From positions 177,093-241,092 of the forward strand of contig JBNKJV010000003.1 of assembly GCA_050291465.1 (NCBI GenBank): a stretch of 64,000 bases of DNA, given 5' to 3'. Both the position numbers and the translations under genes were made by a program. Below are positions 61,069 through 64,000 of this stretch, one piece after another. The notes beneath the pieces were generated by a model. It saw only the letters and a list, made by a program, of their open reading frames with translations. It had not been told where the DNA came from and did not search any database. Source of the DNA: CBFDBF01 sp050291465 (lineage in GTDB: Bacteria; Pseudomonadota; Gammaproteobacteria; Chromatiales; Chromatiaceae). Within the stretch, counting starts at the first letter, position 1, and every line of letters begins with the position of its first letter.

Positions 61069-61338
61069 ATGATCAGCAGGGAAATAACCGTCATCAACAA
61101 GCTCGGACTACATGCGAGGGCCGCCGCGAAACTGGTCACCTGTGCCAGCGAATTCCAAAGTGACATCCAGCTCTCCAACAACGATCAGACGGTCAACGGT
61201 AAAAGCATCATGGGGGTAATGATGCTCGCCGCCGGTAAAGGCACGGTACTTTTGCTAAGCGCGGAGGGGGAGGACGAGGCAGCGGCCATGGAAGCGCTGG
61301 AGACACTGATCCAAGACCGCTTCGGCGAAGGCGAATAG
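61069..61338 (+). CDS. Phosphocarrier protein HPr / NPr
   Basis: 89-aa HPr. Enzyme I site H15 in LGLHARAAAKLV; the HprK target S46 in NGKSIMGVMML. It links phosphoenolpyruvate-derived phosphate to PtsN and EIIA-Man, and Ser46 phosphorylation by HprK would modulate this. It is followed by 166 bp of non-coding DNA and then mgtE, where an enzyme I gene is found in several relatives. Confidence 0.94.
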   Translation: MISREITVINKLGLHARAAAKLVTCASEFQSDIQLSNNDQTVNGKSIMGVMMLAAGKGTVLLLSAEGEDEAAAMEALETLIQDRFGEGE

Positions 61339-61504
61339 GGATTCCCGGGCATTTCCCCGACCGCCCCGATCCCGGTCGCAAATCTGTTCGCTCTAGCGTT
61401 AAAAATTCCGCATCCCCTCTCCCGGTCCATCTTCCCGCCTGTTACACTGTGCCCGGAATCGGTACCCGAGAACTCCCTTTTCCGTTGAGGAGACAGACAC
61501 TGTC

Positions 61505-62866
61505 ATGTCCGCCCAGGCTCCTGAAAACAATCAAGACACCCGCCTGCAGCGACTGCATGAACTGCTCGACAGCGGCACCCTGCAGCAGTCCGAACGACTG
61601 CTCAACGCCCTTACCCCCGGCGAAATCGCCCACATCCTGGAAGCGCTTCCTCTGGCCAAGCGTGAAATCGTCTGGGAACTGGTGGAACCGGAAAAAGACG
61701 GTGAAGTGCTGGTGGAACTGGCGGACGAGGTACGCGCCGACCTTATCAGCCGCATGGACCGTGAAGAGGTCGTCGCCCTTAGCGAAAATCTCGACACCGA
61801 CGACCTGGCCGACCTGGTCCAGGAACTTCCCCATTACATCACCAGCGAAATCCTCGCCTCTCTCGATACCCAGAACCGGGATCGTTTGGAGGCCGTTCTT
61901 TCCTATCCCGAGGACACCGCCGGCGGTCTGATGAATCCGGATGTGGTCACCGTCCGACCGGAGGTGACCCTGGACGTGGTAATGCGTTACCTGCGGCTGC
62001 TGAAGGACAAGATCCCGCCCCATACCGACAGCCTCATGGTGGTCAACCGGGAGGGGAAATACCTGGGAGTCCTTTCCCTCGCGATCCTGGTAACCAACGA
62101 TCCCAACGAGATCGTCGCCGAGGTGATGTCGCTGGACGTAAAACCGATCCCTGTCACCTGGGAGGACAATCAGGTGGCCAACCGCTTCGAACAACACGAC
62201 CTGCTCTCCGCCCCGGTGGTGGACGACGAGGGCAAACTGCTCGGTCGTATCACCGTGGATGACGTGGTGGATGTGATTCGTGAAGAGGGTGAACACGTGT
62301 TCATGGGTCAGGCCGGTCTGTCCGAGGCGGAGGATATGTTTGCGCCGGTGCTGGTCAGTGCCCAGCGCCGCGCCCTCTGGCTGGGCCTCAACCTGATCAC
62401 GGCGTTTCTCGCCTCCTGGGTAATCGGTCATTTCGAAGAAACCATAGAGAAGGTGGTGGCGCTGGCGGTGCTAATGCCTATCGTCGCCAGTATGGGCGGC
62501 ATCGCCGGCACCCAGACCCTTACCCTGACCATCCGCGGCATCGCCCTGGGGCAGATCAGCGGCAAAAACGCCCGGCAACTGTTGCTGAAAGAGATGGCCG
62601 TAGGCCTGTTTAACGGCATGATCTGGGCGGGAGTGGTGGCGATCGTCGCCGGCGCCTGGTTCAACAGCGCCGATATCGCCATCCTGATTGCCGCCGCCCT
62701 GGCCATCAACCTGATATTTGCCGCCTTTATCGGGGCCGTCCTGCCGCTGCTGCTGGAAAAGATCGGCATCGACCCGGCCCTGGCCGGGGGCGTCCTGCTG
62801 ACCACCGTCACCGACGTGGTCGGGTTTCTTGCATTTCTGGGACTGGCGACGCTCTATCTGCTGTAA
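61505..62866 (+). CDS. mgtE: Magnesium transporter MgtE
   Basis: 453 aa. An N-terminal helical domain (HELLDSGTLQQSERLLNALT...), two CBS domains (about 140-260) that sense cytoplasmic Mg2+, and a C-terminal membrane part with five helices including MPIVASMGGIAGTQTLTLTIRG, the conserved pore region. There may be an extended -10 promoter (TGTTACACT, about 61440). Association with the PTS genes is conserved in several proteobacteria; the functional reason is unknown. Confidence 0.95.
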   Translation: MSAQAPENNQDTRLQRLHELLDSGTLQQSERLLNALTPGEIAHILEALPLAKREIVWELVEPEKDGEVLVELADEVRADLISRMDREEVVALSENLDTDDLADLVQELPHYITSEILASLDTQNRDRLEAVLSYPEDTAGGLMNPDVVTVRPEVTLDVVMRYLRLLKDKIPPHTDSLMVVNREGKYLGVLSLAILVTNDPNEIVAEVMSLDVKPIPVTWEDNQVANRFEQHDLLSAPVVDDEGKLLGRITVDDVVDVIREEGEHVFMGQAGLSEAEDMFAPVLVSAQRRALWLGLNLITAFLASWVIGHFEETIEKVVALAVLMPIVASMGGIAGTQTLTLTIRGIALGQISGKNARQLLLKEMAVGLFNGMIWAGVVAIVAGAWFNSADIAILIAAALAINLIFAAFIGAVLPLLLEKIGIDPALAGGVLLTTVTDVVGFLAFLGLATLYLL

Positions 62867-62872
62867 CCTGCC

Positions 62873-63790
62873 ATGGACGCGCTTATCGAAACAGAGAACC
62901 TGTCCCGCTATTTCGGTGATTTCTGTGCCGTCCGCGAGGTGAGCTTTCAACTCCGGCGGGGTGAGATCCTCGGTTTTCTCGGCCCCAACGGCGCCGGCAA
63001 ATCCACCACCATGCGCATGCTCAGCGGCGGCCTGGCGCCCAGCAGCGGACAGATACGCCTGAACGGCATCGATCTGCTGGAACAACCGATCAACGCCAAA
63101 AAGAACCTGGGTTTCCTGCCGGAACAGCCTCCCCTGTATCCCGATCTGACGGTGGACGAATATCTCCTATTCTGTGCCCGGCTGCGCAGGGTTACGGATC
63201 CCAAAGGGGCGCTCCGGCGCACCAAGGGACAGTGCGGCCTGGAACAGAGCGGCAGGCGTCTGATCGCCAACCTCTCCAAAGGTTATCGTCAGCGAGTGGG
63301 CATCGCCCAGGCCATTATCCACGATCCCGAGATCATCATTCTGGACGAACCCACCAGCGGGCTGGACCCGAACCAGATCCAGGAGATCCGTGAGCTTATC
63401 CGTCAACTGGGGGAGAACTACGGTGTCCTGCTCTCCACCCACATCCTGCCGGAGGTGGAGACGATCTGCGGACGGGTGCTCATCCTGCACCAGGGGCGAC
63501 TGGTGTTCTCCGAGGCCCTGGAAACGAACCACCACCAGGGGCCGCCCCCCAGTGTGCTGGTGGGCCTGGAACGGCCGCCGGCAGAGGATGTACTGCTGCA
63601 GCTACCCGGTGTGGAGCGGGTGGAAACCCTGGACGAGGGACGTTTTCGGCTGCACCTGAACAGCGACGCGGCCACCGCCGCCCTGTCGGCGGCCCTGGTC
63701 CGGGGCGGCTGGGGGCTGTCACAACTGGTCCCGGAGTATCGCAACCTGGAACGCATCTTCACCCAACTCACCACCACGGAGGCAGCGTAA
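62873..63790 (+). CDS. ABC transporter ATP-binding protein (ABC-2/GldA type)
   Basis: 305 aa. Walker A GPNGAGKSTTMRML, Q-loop LPEQPPLYPD, signature LSKGYRQRVGIAQA, Walker B IIILDEPTSGLDPNQ, and switch STHIL. The C-terminal 90 residues follow the pattern of GldA-like exporters of the Gld/NosF class. It is followed by a permease gene one base later. The substrate cannot be told, though GldA-type systems serve surface polysaccharide or motility-related export. It is six bases from the mgtE stop. Confidence 0.9.
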   Translation: MDALIETENLSRYFGDFCAVREVSFQLRRGEILGFLGPNGAGKSTTMRMLSGGLAPSSGQIRLNGIDLLEQPINAKKNLGFLPEQPPLYPDLTVDEYLLFCARLRRVTDPKGALRRTKGQCGLEQSGRRLIANLSKGYRQRVGIAQAIIHDPEIIILDEPTSGLDPNQIQEIRELIRQLGENYGVLLSTHILPEVETICGRVLILHQGRLVFSEALETNHHQGPPPSVLVGLERPPAEDVLLQLPGVERVETLDEGRFRLHLNSDAATAALSAALVRGGWGLSQLVPEYRNLERIFTQLTTTEAA

Positions 63791-63791
63791 G

Positions 63792-64000
63792 GTGTTCGCC
63801 ATTACCCTGCGAGAACTGCGTAGCCTGTTTCTGTCGCCCCTGGCCTGGACCCTGCTCGGGGTAATGCAGTTTATCCTGGCATGGCTGTTCCTGGGCCTGA
63901 TCGAACAGTTCCTGCAGGACCAACCCCATCTGGCGGCCATCCCCAGCGCTCCGGGCGTCACCGACCTGGTGGCGGTACCGCTGCTGCTGTGGGCGGCTGT
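63792..64000 (+). CDS. ABC-2 type permease (partial, runs off the window)
   Basis: Starts with GTG after a GGAGG site nine bases upstream. The 69 visible codons give an N-terminal ITLRELRSLFLSPLAWTLL, typical of ABC-2 / GldF-like permeases, then a hydrophobic helix (GVMQFILAWLFLGLI) and a periplasmic segment. It is the partner of the preceding ATPase. Confidence 0.85.
   Translation, partial: MFAITLRELRSLFLSPLAWTLLGVMQFILAWLFLGLIEQFLQDQPHLAAIPSAPGVTDLVAVPLLLWAA

Overview
This GC-rich window comes from a gammaproteobacterial chromosome. The evidence is gene order more than any single gene. The block from chpC to the DUF4426 gene (23.6-51.6 kb) follows the order known from Pseudomonas aeruginosa (pilG-pilH-pilI-pilJ-chpA-chpC divergent from gshB-tonB-yqgE-ruvX-pyrR-pyrB-pyrC', then pilU-pilT, yggS-proC-yggT-yggU, metX-metW). 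The block from 51.7 to 61.3 kb is the classical yrbG-kdsD-kdsC-lptC-lptA-lptB-rpoN-hpf-ptsN-rapZ-npr cluster. HprK, a PEP-CTERM protein and many short intergenic repeats point to an environmental, probably Chromatiales-like lineage rather than an enteric bacterium. That placement is inference.

Layout. 0-1.7 kb: start of the division/cell-wall cluster (mraZ, minus strand, with promoter and MraZ boxes), a triplicated 0.2-kb repeat and the RNase P RNA gene. 1.7-9.5 kb: argD-argF, a small HMA-like protein, a phosphoribosyltransferase, bacteriohemerythrin, purC, a glutaredoxin-like protein overlapping srkA, a PEP-CTERM protein and a lipoprotein. 9.6-16 kb: central carbon genes tkt-gap-pgk-fba on the minus strand and a thioredoxin-like protein. 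16.2-20.7 kb: the methyl cycle, metK, an SAH riboswitch, ahcY, metF, and a VIT-family membrane protein. 20.7-23.5 kb: two small envelope proteins, phosphofructokinase and rsmE. 23.6-33.5 kb: the Pil-Chp chemosensory operon for twitching motility. 34-42.3 kb: gshB, apbE, tonB, yqgE, ruvX, a 281-bp inverted-repeat element, and the pyrimidine genes pyrR-pyrB-pyrC' with a PyrK-like flavoprotein. 42.2-44.5 kb: pilU and pilT. 44.6-51.6 kb: yggS, proC, yggT, yggU, a dynamin-like GTPase, metX, metW, DUF4426. 51.7-64 kb: LPS transport and Kdo synthesis, sigma-54, a regulatory PTS (PtsN, HprK, RapZ, EIIA-Man, HPr), mgtE and the start of an ABC exporter.

How the parts work together. The Pil-Chp proteins, PilT and PilU form a type IV pilus motility module; only the sensory and retraction parts are here. 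metK, ahcY and metF make and recycle S-adenosylmethionine, with ahcY under an SAH-sensing riboswitch. PyrB and the pseudo-enzyme PyrC' should form the pseudomonad-type aspartate transcarbamoylase complex. PtsN, HprK, HPr and EIIA-Man resemble a purely regulatory phosphotransfer chain, and HPr keeps both the His15 and Ser46 phosphorylation sites.

The most unusual content is intergenic. It includes a dispersed family of elements with arms built from repeated CRCRGAG units, a MITE-like element that supplies both the stop codon of ruvX and the ribosome binding site of pyrR, a promoter-plus-terminator leader before argD, and a structured non-coding stretch between pilG and gshB. I found no new defence system, prophage, CRISPR array, transposase or tRNA gene.
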